DNA of 64,000 bases from Gymnorhina tibicen (Eukaryota; Chordata; Aves; Passeriformes; Artamidae), in contig VXAZ01003903.1 of the NCBI GenBank assembly GCA_013399875.1, forward strand, positions 186,001 to 250,000, read 5' to 3'. Numbering within the stretch: position 1 is the first letter of the stretch; each line of letters begins with the position of its first letter. This document shows, in pieces, positions 12,078-25,787 of the stretch. The notes under the pieces were generated by a model that was not told the DNA's origin, did not search any database, and saw only the letters and a program-made list of their open reading frames with translations. The position numbers were made by a program, and so were the translations under genes.

Positions 12078-14705
12078 GTGAGAAGGACATTACATAAATG
12101 TATTTTAAAATTCCTACACTTGCATATGTATTGATGTAGATCTGAGTATTTCTCCAGCCTTTTGTTTGTGTGTCATATTATATCTGTGCTGTGCCTAGGG
12201 TGGAACTGTATGTGCTCATCTAACTAGATGAGACAAACTTTGGTTAAAAGAAAAGCAGCAGTGAATTTTGGTCCAGTATTATGGCACAAACTCCTTAGAC
12301 TAAAGTGTGCTGAAGCATTTTATTTTGCTCTTAGGTCAGACCTTGTGCTTTACTGCTGTGATGTGCTTCAGTAAGTTGTGTTACGGAGCATTTTGTAGCC
12401 AAGGAGTGTGTCAGTTGGAATATCTGGGCTGTGCACTGAGCAATTACTGGTATTTCCTCTGGCAAGGATTTCAGTGCTGTGAGCTCCAAGTGAGTGTCAG
12501 GTATGCCAGAGCTAGGCTTCTGAGATATAAATTACCAGCCATCTAGATAGTTTCAGCCCACATTTTTATTTTGACTTGCAAATACTCAAAAACTTGAGGC
12601 AGACCATAATAGAGGGCTGGAGAAGAAGATAATTTAACTGACTTTATTTTTCTCTTCTTTTATTGTCTGTTAGATGAATGCTTCTCGTTCACCCTGCAGG
12701 GGTTGTTACTTTTATTTTGCAGCATTTAGAGGTTTCAAAAAAGGCAGCAGAAATGCACAATGGGTGTGACTGCCAGAGGGATCATTTTGGTTTGTTTGTA
12801 TACTTACAGTGGGGGTGGTTTATTCCAGGGGGAGGGAAGGAGGGAGGAGAAATGTGAATAATGATAAGAACAAGGATGAAATGACCAAGAGGCAGACTTT
12901 ATGGCTTACTAATGTAAACTGAACTTTTACATCACTCTCCTGCATTTATGTTTTGGAGAAGTAAGAGTAGCTAAGTGCATAACAGACATTTGGTTGATCA
13001 CTGATTCCAAAACTGATTACATTGGGTAATCAGGCAGTGAGTGGCCATTGCCTATAAAGAAACACATGGGCAAAAATCTGCTCTGAATTAGACCTACTCA
13101 TAAAAATCTTGTTCTACACACTTGTGTTAGTGACTGGATTAATTCTGTGCCTGTTCCCACAGAGGGCAAAGGACAGTGAGTTTTCTAGGCAGAGGAATTC
13201 AGCTTTACCACTATTTTACAGTAAAACCTCATGTTCACAGGAGATGGGGGCATCACATTTACTTTTGTGCTCAGTAGGTGGTCACAAATATGGCAGTGTC
13301 ATAAAAGCACTGGCCATTAACCTCTCTCCACAGCAAAAGGAACTGGGCAGACAGTCCACTTCATCTCTCAAAGGTGTGTTATAAAACTGGGTGTCTTTGG
13401 TAGCCTTAACTACTGCAGGGCACAGAGCAGCAGTCACAACGCAGGTCCTGATGTTCAGGACATTGCTGAAACTCCACTGGAAGAAGCACTGAGAGGAGAG
13501 AAATTCTGAGTGAAAAGGCATGGATGTTATACAAATCTATAAAAGGGAAGCCGGTGGGGCCAAGTCAGCCTTTGTTTAATCTACGAGTTGCCTGGTCAGC
13601 TGGACACTTGTTTATCCTGACATTCATTGCCATTCTACCTGCTAGAGATGTTTATGTGAATGCTTTGAAGTAAGCTTTTTTATTTATCATTAAGTTCAGA
13701 ATGGCATTTGCATCAGCAGACTCCAAATACCTCTGGCCTGTGTCCACATCCACAACTGCTACCAACTGTCTTCTATAAAATTGTTTTCCTCTCATCAGCT
13801 GCAAAAGGAAAACATATAATGATATGTAATTTATACCTTCAGAATGTGACCTACATATGAAAGTATGCAGATTTTATCAGGATACAAAGAGACCTTGAGA
13901 AATGTATATATTTAACCTTACATATGATTATCAAATATTTGGAGGCTAAACAACTGCTAATTATATATTTGGAGACTCTGTCACATTCCTAGAAACGGGG
14001 AGTGAATGTGAACCCTTTAGCCCCTTTAGCTGCACTGATAAGCGTCGGCATGTTTTTATTCTACTTGGCAGCTGGTTATGAGCCATCACAGTTTTTATCA
14101 ATACAAGGCTTAGATGTTAGAGGACCCTTAAAAACAGTGACAGTTCCATTTTCCAGGCTGTGCTGGTGATGTAAACTTGTCAGTCCACTAGTATATTTGG
14201 GCTGCTGTCAGTCACAAAATCTAAAAATCATCAAGCTAAACCCCCAGTAAGAAGTACAGTATGTAGTTGGAGTAGATATCAGGGTGTATTCCAGAAAATA
14301 CTTCATGATTAACAGAGATTCAGGAAGAGAAACAAAACAGCAAGTTGTGTTGCTGTTCTGTTTGTTCTCCAGGATATCAGCAGTTTAAACTGCTGACTAC
14401 CTGAAAATGGTCAAGAAGGGTCATGACACTGAAAGAAGAAATCCTCTTAGATCAGCGATTTGTGTTATCAGGACACGCCTTTTAAAAAAACCACATTATT
14501 TACAAAAGAAAGAAGAAAACATGAAATATGCATTCTTCATGGCATATTCAAGACAAAGTAGATGTTTCGCCTTCAAAAAATCCTTCTAGCCTGCACATAG
14601 AAGTAGCACTTCATTAAATATAATTTGATATAATCATCAAACAGGGAGTAATATCTACTTCCTAAGTAGGAAATATATAATGGAAAATGTTTTATCCATT
14701 AGATA
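12078..14705 (+). other. DLC1: Start of a long DLC1 intron
   Basis: It opens with a good donor (gtgagaag). No further exon was recognised. A G-rich segment at 12811-12844 has four G runs. The block at about 13,990-14,180 looks less AT-rich and more complex than its surroundings. Open frames of 60-90 codons here have no familiar content. Confidence 0.55.
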
Positions 14706-14710
14706 AGAAT

Positions 14711-15093
14711 GGCTGGAGAAGAGAAGACTTTGAGAAGACCTTGTAGCAGCCTTCCAGTATATAAAAGGGGCTTACAAGAAAGCTGGAGAGGAACTTTTCA
14801 CAAGGGCATGTAGTGAAAGGACAAGGGGTAATGGACTTAAGCTGAAAGACAGTAGGTTTACACTAGATATTAGGAAGAAATTCTGTACTAAAAGGGTAGC
14901 GAGGTGTTGGCACAGGTTGCCCAGAGAGGCTGTGGACTCCCCATCCCTGGAGGTGTTTGAGACAGGGCTGGATGGGGCTTTGAGCAACCTGGTCTAGTGG
15001 AAGGTGTCCCTGCCCATGGCAGGGGATTGGAACTAGATGATCTTTAGAGTCCCTTCCAGCCTAAACCACTCTACCTTTCTAGGATTCTATGAT
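14711..15093 (+). mobile_element. CR1 LINE 3' end (5'-truncated copy)
   Basis: This is the terminal 3' part of a chicken-repeat-1 (CR1) non-LTR retrotransposon, mostly 3' UTR. Recognisable segments are the ...agaccttgtagcagccttcc... start, the tagatattaggaagaaattc block, the caggttgcccagagaggctg block, and the ggtctagtggaaggtgtccc/gcccatggcagggg block. It ends in attctatgat at 15084-15093, the typical CR1 terminus in birds. It has no coding capacity and is heavily 5' truncated, as most CR1 copies are. Its orientation is the same as the DLC1 exon. Confidence 0.95.
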
Positions 15094-15417
15094 CATGTAG
15101 CCTTACTGACACAAAAGAAAGGGAGCAATAGTCCTGTGCAAAAGGTATCAAAAATATTTGAGATGCTGTTAAAATTGTATGGAATTAAATGACTGTAGCT
15201 AAAAACACTTTGATTTTGAGTGAGTGCAGTAAAGGAATGCAAACGAATGTGGACTGCCCTCTCAGATCACCTCTGTGTGCTCTCCTACACTGGGCACTGC
15301 AGAGCAGCATCCTCATTGCTGCTTTCCAACCCCAGCACCAGGCCTGAGTCACTGCCTGTGCCGTCTTATCGTGTGGCAGAACAGCCTGTGGTTCAGCCAG
15401 CTGGGGTGGAGCACACT

Positions 15418-15503
15418 CATATAAATATGGTATATTATTATACCACATTATGGTATATTGTTACTGTAGTATAAATTTGGTATAGCATATAAATATGGTA
15501 TAT
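15418..15503. repeat. AT-rich repeat with an internal hairpin
   Basis: The 18-mer catataaatatggtatat occurs at 15418-15435 and again, identically, at 15486-15503. Between them ggtata-ttat-tatacc (15429-15444) is a perfect inverted repeat, and ggtata recurs several times. It lies about 330 bases beyond the CR1 end. Confidence 0.85.
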
Positions 15504-18500
15504 ATTTATAAAATACCTATCCTGAGGAGCAGTGAGCTGCAGCTCAGCACAGTCACATCATAGCAGCACAGATCATGGTTTTCCACTCTGTCTTTTCCCT
15601 TCTTCTTGGTTTACGTAGACAAAGAAAATCTAAACACATGTTTATAGTCATATCTGGTGATCTTAAAGTGGGAAATTATTCACTAGGTAAATCATTAAAC
15701 ATTTGCAATTTCTGGGACATCAAAAATGCTCACTAGAGGTGAGAAACAATTTGGGGTAATGGAGTGAACAGCAAAAAATATGGACAAAGAGTAAGACTTA
15801 AGCTGACAGAGCCCCTAAATAGGCAATATGAAAATTGTAACTTTTCTTGTTACTGCATTCCCAAGAAACAGATGTATTTCCTTTGGAGTTCCCAGTTAAT
15901 TCCCCTTACTAATGTCAGACCACATCCTCAGCTGGAAATGGAAGAACATTCTGGCTTTTTCAGTGGACAGACCTCCCAAAGAGACCAGGATTTCATGCAC
16001 AAGAAGGGCAGCAGCACAGAATGAGCTTTCACAGAACAGGAAGCGTCATTCTCAGCTCTCAGATGCACACACCCTCAAAACATTGTACACAGATTTCTCC
16101 TAGTGCCTTCACTGTTGTCTGAATTTACGCAACCCAGGGTAGCATTTGTCTGCATTGTACTAAGAGCCATTATATGCACCATACAACATGACTAAAGATC
16201 CTGCCTTTTTCATTTTCACCAGCATTTTCTGGAATTCATGATCACACACTGAGTACAACTGACTACTAATGTGCCTCTCTTTTAAATTAAAGGGGGTTTT
16301 TTACTGTGCAAAAGTTGCATTGTCTTCTGAAATTCTGGTATTGTAGACCAAAAAAAAGAATATGTAGGTACTCTGAGGTTGGTGAATTCCTGATAGTTTT
16401 GCTGCAGTAGCTTAGTCATTGAGAGTCTGAGGTAAAACATCTCTTATTTGATATTTTAAAAATAACCTTTCAGCTATACTATTTGAAATTATATTGTTTA
16501 TTTACCTGCTTACCATTTCTCATATTCAATTGTCATTTTTTTCTAATTTAAAGTTCACTAAATTTTCTCAGTATTGTATTTACCCCAGAAATAAAATTTA
16601 ATTTGTATCTTTTAGCCTACTTAAGTGGGCTTTTGCCACCATTGTTTTTCTTGGTTTTGTTTCCTGTTAATTGCCAAAGAAATGCAAAATTACTCAATTT
16701 CCAAGATCTGTTACAGACCAATTCTCATTATGCCTACTTTGCTAGTAGTTGAATCATCTGGAAAGATTCTATATGTCCTTTTAAGTTATTGCTAAAGATG
16801 TAGCCAGAGAGGGAACTCTGGTGTTGGAGAAAAAGTAATCCCATCAAACAATCAATTTCCATTTAGATTCCTTTTAGAAAACTATCAGTCAACTTTCATC
16901 TAGTTTTCATACAGGCTGGGTTATTTTTGAGTCTCCTTATCAAAAGTTTCTCTGCAGGACCCTTTGGGTAGACCTTTTATTCTTTAATTTATGATGATTT
17001 AGCTAAATTATACCATTATTTCAGCTTTTCTTTCTCCTGGACATTATCAGTTTGCAGGACTTGTCTAGGAACACTGTGTGCATTTGCTGCATACTGTTTG
17101 CTCTTGTTGATGCCCAATTTGTTCTCCATTATTAACATCCCTATATTTCCAATGGATTTATAATTGCTGTTTTCTCTTATACTTTCCTCCTACCTCTGCT
17201 GCCTTAAAGCATACCCATGTACAGATTGTGAAGTCTGTGAGTATGTATATACCTAATAATTCTTAAACATTTCCCGGATATTGATTATACTTCGAAGCAC
17301 GTCTGTAGCTATCTATAGCAAATAAAGGAAGGAAAGAAAGGAATTTTTATCCTTTGAAATTTTTTTAAGCCCCAAGTTAAGGTGGAGAATTTTGCACTAC
17401 ATTTCAACTTGTCCCCAAAATTTATGCTCATGCAGAAGAGAAATTACTTCTTGAAGCGTTTGCTTTGTTCTGAGATTGGAGAAAGATTTACAGTGTGTGT
17501 AGGTGAAATAAGGTCTTAAAAATGGTTATGTTACAGAACCCAAGACTACTTGATATATAGCTTCAGATATATCACTGTTGGTCTCTATCAGCATTTTTAG
17601 GAAATTACTGACCCCCAATCTGGAGACAATCTCCAACAGGTTTGGTGCCTTACTCAGGCTATTATATAAATATTAAACATAGCCGCCTACTATGATGTAG
17701 ACCATGATAGATACATATTTGTAAATAGACTGTAATTTATGGAAAAGAAACAGGAAAACAGTAAACAGTTGTCAACTAAAGGAGGTATATCTACAATAAA
17801 GCAATTGTAGCGCATTTAGTGCAAAACATATGAATAATTTGTTTTGGTTGAATGGTTAAATATCATTATCATATAATGTTTCCTCCCTCTGAGAGTGCTC
17901 ATAAGCTTTGCTGCTCTCCATATAGTTACTAAACAAGCTTACAGTGTAAGCATGTTTTTTGAGAAAACATCGGTTTCATTCTTGTGGTTTATTATTCTTC
18001 ACATCTTTCAAATTCAGATATCAAATGCAATCAGAAATAACGTATTTCATAAATAGCACATACTTGTCTAATTTTTTAAAATATTGCCACACTAAATTCC
18101 AATAAGATATATAGAGTATTGTATGCCTCTTTTAGCACTGGTGTTTTTATCATGGAATGACTGTAATTCATTTAAGTCAAAGTCCTTCAGTTAAAATAGT
18201 GACTCAAAATGGCATTTGGAATTAAATGCATCATTGGGTTCTTATTCTATATTCTGTTTCTTAATTTCTGACTCTTTATATGAAAATGTAGAGAAATGTC
18301 AGAAAGGTTGTAGGTGCCTGTAGTGAAACTGGTGTCATTTATTTTGAGGTACTGGAATGCCTTGTTTCCAACCCTCTCATGCTTCTAATTTGAAATCTAA
18401 TACCAAAAGAGTTTGGAGCTCTCAAAGGGAAGAGAACGTGTGCATACTCTGTCACTTTGTCCATCTGTAATAAATGTTTTCATACGACAGAGATAAATTG

Positions 18501-20254
18501 CACTGTTGGGAGACTGGACAATTGGGAAGTTTTATATAAGACTTTGCCATTTTCCTCCATTAGTGAAATTTTAAACATTTTTCTCATGGAGCTCTACCAT
18601 CATTTCTGTAATCAGGCTACAACAATGGCACTGTTTAGTCCAAGTTTACAATAAGAAGAACACAGTATACTAAGCATATTGTAAAAGTGGTTGCTAGAAA
18701 ATCCTCATGCATTCAAATTACAACAGCTGGAGAGGATTATGGAAATACACCCTTTTTTCAATGTTCTGGTTTTTCCACAGTCCTTGTAGCCAATTCTGGG
18801 TCTGCAGCAATCAGCCAGCAAGCCCATGTCCTGTCCCACCTGAAATTTTAGGGATGTGCAGAAGAAGAATCCAGTACCTGGACACTTCAGCAATTAGGAA
18901 TTTTTAGAAATAACTTCAATATTTTCTTGGGGACTCCAAACTGATTCTTTATTAGCATGGGTCAAGGAGGGAGGGAGCACACCCAGAGCTGTCCACAAAT
19001 CATGTCCAAGAGGAACTTAGCAATCATGTCACTCTGCAAATGGAGAATGAGCACCCAAATGGGAAAAATATCACTGTTCCATCAGGAAGCTTGGACGGGA
19101 GTGGAAGGAAAAATGCAATACACCTGGCAACCACCTGTTAGGAACCCAGCCTCATAATTTATACTTTTCAGCATGCAAGGCTTGTATGCGGTACACGTTT
19201 TCAAATGGGAATTAAAAATGAGTGAGAAAGATGAAAATTATGGTCTGCTCTCTCCAGTCCCAGTTTTGTAATTCATCATTGTGGATATTGTTAAACTCTA
19301 GTCTTAAACACTGGATACCACAAGATAAGCAGCACTGTGTCTCTGCTAGAAGTCTCTCCTAATGACAGACAACCAGGAGGCCTCATCTTCTCCTGCTCTT
19401 TGAACATCCATGTGCACTTAGCAAAAGCGGAGGCTCACAATCCCCAGACCCGGCTCCCCAGACTGTATATTCTTTCCGCACTGAGCAGGCATTTTGCACA
19501 TCTAAAAAACCACTATGTATTTGAAACATTCCTAAAAACTGCTGAAAGCGCTGAACTGCTTTGCATCTGATTGTTTGGAAGGAGTCTTGCTCACAAAATA
19601 TTTCAACTGCTACAGTTCTGCTAACATCTGGACATCTTCCTTACGTCAGAGGTGGATGATGAGATCCAGATGCTATGACTTACTGATGTTTTCATTAACT
19701 TCTTAGCAGTTTTGTCTTTGTTTTGTTTACCAACTGCAACTTCTTAACTCCAACTCACATATGTGAGTGTTACTGGGGAGAGCAGGGAGAAGAGCTGGAA
19801 AGGAGGGGGGCAGCCAGAGAAATTAAATTAGTCTTTGGCCTAGATCCAAAACAACTGATTTCTCTTATTACAATACTCTGTTCCAGGATATGCAGTCTGT
19901 GGGAAGGTCAGCCCCAGATGATAAGAAGCATTTCACCAAGCAGCTATTTTCAGTAAAAATGAGCTATATGATTTGCTAATTATGTTCTCATTTAAGAGTA
20001 AACGTATTAAGCTATGAAGACAACAGGAAATGAGGATGTAAGATAATATTAATGGCAACCTTGTGAACTTTGAATTTACAATCATGCCTAAACCTAATTG
20101 CCATGTAGAGAATATTTATTACTCTAAGGGAATGCCACTATTGGAGCAGACACAGGAGGGAGCCTGCTCATATTGTAGGCTACACATTAGGAACTCACTG
20201 AATAGTCCTTTGGCAACAAATGGAGTAAAAAAAAAAAAACCATACCAGAAAAAA

Positions 20255-20287
20255 CTCAAGAAGCTGTATATCCAAGAAGCTGTATAG
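20255..20287. repeat. Short direct duplication
   Basis: The motif aagaagctgtata occurs twice within about 30 bases, just after a run of A that starts near 20,227. This is a small local duplication with no evident function. Confidence 0.75.
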
Positions 20288-20343
20288 TATCTCTGTGGCA
20301 ACAAATGTCTTATATGCTTGCTAATTTTACATGATAGAATTTC

Positions 20344-20384
20344 TTTTACAAGAATTTAAACCATTTTTACAAGAATTTAAACCA
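20344..20384. repeat. 20-bp direct repeat, two copies
   Basis: The sequence ttttacaagaatttaaacca occurs at 20344-20363 and again at 20365-20384, identical, with one base between. A partial third piece (ttttaaacca) follows. It is a simple tandem duplication. Confidence 0.9.
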
Positions 20385-21291
20385 ATTTTAAACCATTTCC
20401 AAAGACTTGTTCCTTCAGCTTTTTCCAACTGAAAATAGAACTAGTGCTGGCAGAACAGCTTTCTTTGCAATGGACATCCTATTAAGAGGTTGAAGTGAAT
20501 TTTCAAAAACTGAGTAAACTTGCATTTGCATTTTATGTAGCCATGCACTTAATTTTTTTGAGGGGATGAAAGAGAGAGAAACATCACAGCACATTGATTG
20601 CCTGACTGATCAATACCCTTGTTCACTAATTGTTGCGGTACCCTTAGCACTGTGAAAGAAATTGAGATCAAGAAAATCCTGTTTTCAAGAGATTATCGTC
20701 TGTTAAACAATCACTGTCAGTGCTCAGCAGGAGGTAAATTCAGAATCCATATAAATATATATTATGTGCCGAAAAAATGCAGTAGCCACTCAGACCAGCA
20801 CAGGCAGGGAACTTATTGGTCGACTGAGCTTTCTCCTGCATTGCCATGTTCACCAGCTTGCATCAATGTGGGAAAACAAAAAATGGGCCAAATTATCCCT
20901 GTGCAGGAAGTATCTCCCTGTACTGGAGTTTGCTCATTGATATCAGTACTTCCAGACTGTGAAAAGGTCAATTAGCAGTATAGTTTATTTTTGGAGTTAT
21001 GGATGTGTTTGTCTGAGAGTGAACATATCTGTGTTAATCTTATCCAGAGGCAGCTAATAAAAATAATAGAAGAGGAATGTTTAGGTAGATTCTACTTCCA
21101 AGTGGTAAATTAAACACACAAAAAAAGAATGAACAAAAGAAATTGATAACAGCTAGCCAGTCAGTCAGTTAGTTGGACAGCAGAAAAAAATACAAGAATA
21201 GCACAAGTGGGTAATAAGATCTCAGAAGACATTTTCAATGTAATATATTAAAAAGTTGTGACCAGATATGCAAAGATGTTACAAGGTAAGA

Positions 21292-21307
21292 TTTTTTTTT
21301 TTTTTTT
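21292..21307. repeat. Poly-T run
   Basis: Sixteen consecutive T. No recognisable retroposed body is attached on either side, so I do not call it the tail of a specific element. Confidence 0.9.
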
Positions 21308-24300
21308 ACTTCATCCTACTTCATACCCATGTCTCTTGTGATTTGACTTCAGATGCATCTTTAATTTCTCATGTTCTCTTATGTGAAAATAGAATAGAGC
21401 CCATCCATGACTGTAGCTTTTAGATTATACTGTAATAGAAATTAGAGTGGTTTATGTTTTGCAGTTTCTCGCAAATAGGGATGAGAGTTTGGCACATTTT
21501 TCTGAGGGACTTGAACTAGTAGAAACTGATTGCTGAAAAGGCATAAGGACAAAGGAAATCTGCATTCTGCTTTTCTCTTCTTTCACATTTTGAGGTCTCT
21601 CTTGTGTAGCAATACAATTTCATTTGGCGGAGAGATAAGATAGAGCCAACACAAGGCAGTTCAGCTTTCAATGATTTTTTCGTTGATGCTCCAAAAGGCT
21701 CTTAGTCTCTATCAGTGTTCTGTACACATTTTACAGCATTCTTTCAGAGTTTCTGGAAGAGCTGCTTGATGATGGAGTTCTATTTTGGCAGCCATCCTGG
21801 AGCAGAAAAGTATCTGCCATGTGAGCTGAAGGAACAACTGGCCTGCCCTGGTGAGCTATGGACAAGAAGGGTTTGGTGTGTAACTGCCTGTCACTGCCAG
21901 TCACAGCAGAAAATCTCAAGGCATTAAACTGGTACTGATCCATAAGACTGAGGAAAATAGAATTTTGTGTTGTCCCATGTATATTTTATAGATCATTAAA
22001 TGTACAAGATGTTCTTTTTTGCTTTTACTTTGTTCATTAATCTGATAGTCTTCCAGGTAGCTATCTGTGAAATATATAAAAGAAAGCGTGATTTTGAAAG
22101 GCTAGGTAAGCAGTTCACTTCCATCCAAGATTCTTGTATAACATCTTCTTGTGCTTTGCAATATCATTTGCACATCCTTGCAGTCAACATTCAGAGCTGA
22201 GGGGACAGAGACATGACTGTGAAATGTTCCCAGAAGGCTGGTGCAAAAGTAGCCTGATCTCAATCTTGTATTTTCTCTCTGTATCTGCCTCTTGTCAAGA
22301 CATCTCTATTTTTCCCTCAGTGAGGTACACAGCTTCTTTGTGTGTTGTGCTTGCCTTGATATGCTAGCTCTTACCGTGCCTACTTCTCTTCATCCTGAAC
22401 CTGTTCATTTAAAGATGGTAAATTAAATCTTCAAGCATTCATCTGCCATGATATTTCCTCTGATCAGTAGCTCATCAAGTATTCCTGGTTTTTGTTGAAC
22501 CCCACACAGAGACGAAAAGCAAGAAGTTTTTCAATGCAAATGAAAGCAACTTTTCTGAGCAACCTGATTAATAGAGTGTTTGCTTTACTATCAATTAGTT
22601 TGTTAAAGAGTGCTCAATAAATTGGGGGAGATATAAATTTGAGTGATCTTGCTATAAGAGAGTTCAGATTAAACTGAAAGTTTGGTAGGTTTCAAAAAGC
22701 TAAGAAACTTTGGGTAATAATTTTCAGGACAGTTGCTGAAGTCAAACAGAACACTGGTTTTGTTTCCTTCTGCTTTTAATTGATGACACAGAAACAGAAT
22801 TTCATGTAACAGACATGAAGAAAAAGAACTCTTGTCTTTTTCCTAACATGAGAAGGTGCTGCCTAAAAATCTCTCATTGTGCAGAACCAAGACGAACAGG
22901 ATTGCAATCATACACTTATGTTGATGAATTTGTTTGTTTTTCTGCTGCAAGAATTTGCTGAATAGACATATTCACAACTTCACTAATACAGAAGTGCTGA
23001 CCATATTCTTCTGCACGTCACATATTTTAGAAGCCTGGGAACCTAATGAGGCTTACAGTATTGATAAAATCTTGACATTCAATCTTTTAGCCAGAATTAG
23101 AGGGTTTTTTTCACAGTTGTATCAACAAAGAAAAGGCAAATGATGTTTCTGTACGATTTTTTCAATCTAGTAGATATTAGTACATACAGTGCGTGCATAC
23201 ATACATATGTGCTTCTTGCTATGTTGATTAGTCTTCTGGATTTCTGCAATAAAGAGAATGAGATAGAAAGACTTCTTAAGCAAAAATAATCTCATACAAT
23301 TTTTAAGGTTCTCTACTAAGATTGTTCCTTGCCTTTAAATCTAATTTTGGGATCAATCCAGAATTCCCTGACAGCTCTTTGCTAGTTGACTGTGAGTTCA
23401 TGTTTTTGCATCTCAGATCATATGGAATAGCCACAGTTCCTTTTCTGAGGCCAAAAAGAGTACTATGATCAGCAGCTCTAACCTTCTACATTTTAAATCC
23501 CATAAAATCTCACACAGTAACTTGCACAACATCTGAGAATTCTTTGTTTCATTTTAATTTATAAGTTCAGATATCTATTTTCCAAATTTTCATACTGCAG
23601 TAGTAACCTCTATAATTTGATTTTGAGTCTTTTGTTCACTGGAAGATGAAATTATTTGTGGTCAGTTAGAACCCTCAAGCAAGCACTCAGATACTTCAAG
23701 CAGGAGGAAAAATGACTACACAAATATTTATCACTGACATCAGCACAAGTATTATAGAAACACAGATTCCTTGGCTTATTTCCCAGCCATGGCAGCTTTT
23801 AAGACAACTTGAAGCCACTTTTCAGTTTGAGTCTGTTCTTTGAAAGCACTTGATAAAATCTATTCCATTTCTTATGGGCATATGTTATCATCTATAGGCT
23901 TTAAGGGTTTGGCCTTCAACCTGACATAGTAAAATATTACATATGTTCCCTTTGTATAATTTCAAGAGAAACCTCCTTCTGTACCCCTTAGAAATGTTGT
24001 AGTGCAGTGAAGTATATGCACGGTTATGTTCCATGGTCTGCTATCCTCACTGAAGCTGACCAGTGTATAACTATGTTATAATCCTCTGGAGATTCTTTCT
24101 TTAACTGAGTATGCAGAACCCCTAAAACAATGGACACTCAGTGAAAGTGGAAAAATGAGATATTAGATTAGAAATTAAATATCTCAATTTGTTGATCAAA
24201 TAGTAGATATTGCTAATGAACTTAACTTGGGAATTTTCTTAAGTGTCTTGTAATAGGCTACTGGATGTGAAGCAATAAAAAAATTAGATTATCTCAAATT

Positions 24301-25773
24301 GAAATACTTGCCCATTTCAGAGAATTTAAATAGCTTCTGTCTTACTAGGAGTAAGGAATTTTGCTGATGTAAAAGCAACAAAAACTTCACTGAGGAAAGA
24401 ATGTAGTCCAACAGAATATCAGTGTATTAAAGATAGGTATTTTGATGAGATTTTAAAGACCATTAAAAAGATAGTCCACATCTCTTAATGTGTCCAGCTA
24501 CCATGAGAAGTAGAAATTATTTAGCAAACCTAAGTAGAAATGCTTGTAACATGTACCCTTACACTTTACTGCCATTGCAACATTTATGGGTGACCATAAA
24601 ACCTAATTCCTTTCCCACTATCCCTCTATCTGAATTCCTATATTGTTCTATCATCCATCAGATCTATGTGTTTAAGAACAGAAATAATGACAATCTCCTC
24701 TCTTTATTTTTTTTGCTCAGACTGCAAAAAAGAAAAAAGATAGCTAAGAAACTTGTCTTACTTCTTTCACAAGTTCATCTTCTTCTTCCGTGTTTTAATT
24801 AGTACTATTTATAATACTTTTGTTGCTCATAAGACATCTTATATTGTAATGTCATGGGGGTTAGCATCCTCACACAGCCCATTTGAAAGCTGAAACCAGT
24901 AGTTTCTGATCCCTGAGCCCACCACTGCTTTCAATAAGATCTACTGAAGCTGTTAGGAATTAAAGGTCATTACAGCTTTGTGTATATTTGGGCTATTTGG
25001 CAAAATTAGCTTGCCATGGTGGCCTGATGGGTAATGATGAGCACATCTGGTTCCATTTCTTTGGAGCTACCACAGCAAGATGTAATTTCAAACATGAGGT
25101 TTCAGTATTTACCACCTGGGGAAATCTTCACAGGGATTTAACTCTTCTCTGCCCACTTTAAGATCATTCACTCTGGTTCTTCCTTTGTCTTCAGGGCATC
25201 AAACCATTTAATTTCCACCATTTCAGTTTTCTGCCAGAGGCCAGTTCACAACAAGAAGTTGAAAATTGTTTATGACAAGGATAGACAACACCATATGTTC
25301 ATGCAATGTCTGGAACAGGTGCTGGGCACTCTCTAACTTATACATCTCTCCATAGAGGACAGTGCCATAGATGAAATTTTGCCGTAGGACAGAGGGTTCA
25401 CAGCAATGAGCAAACCTGACTTTTTTTTCTGAATGGCAGAAAGCTTACATAATGTATAATGTTTTGCAAGAAAGAGATCAGAATTAGACCACCGGGAAAA
25501 TTTATCTTTAATAAGAGTATTTAAAGAAATTATTTAAATAAAAACATTAGAAACAATGAATTTTTTTGTATTTTAAAGACAGTTCAGCATAAATGTTAAG
25601 TCCAGTACCAAAAAAGGCAAATAGCAAAAAAACCCCTACACAGATGACTATAGTACAGTTTCTTAGTTCTTAAAAATACATGCAGTGACCTTTATTAAAA
25701 AATTGGTGTCAAATTTAAAATATTACTAAAATCTACTGTTCTGTACATCTTATACTTTTGAATTATTTTGTTC

Positions 25774-25787
25774 TTTTTTTTTTTTTT
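25774..25787. repeat. Poly-T run
   Basis: Fourteen consecutive T following gttc. No recognisable retroposed element is attached. Confidence 0.85.

Noticed and set aside
14772..14987. Open frame on the minus strand inside CR1 sequence
   Set aside because: It is antisense to the CR1 3' UTR and has no coding meaning.
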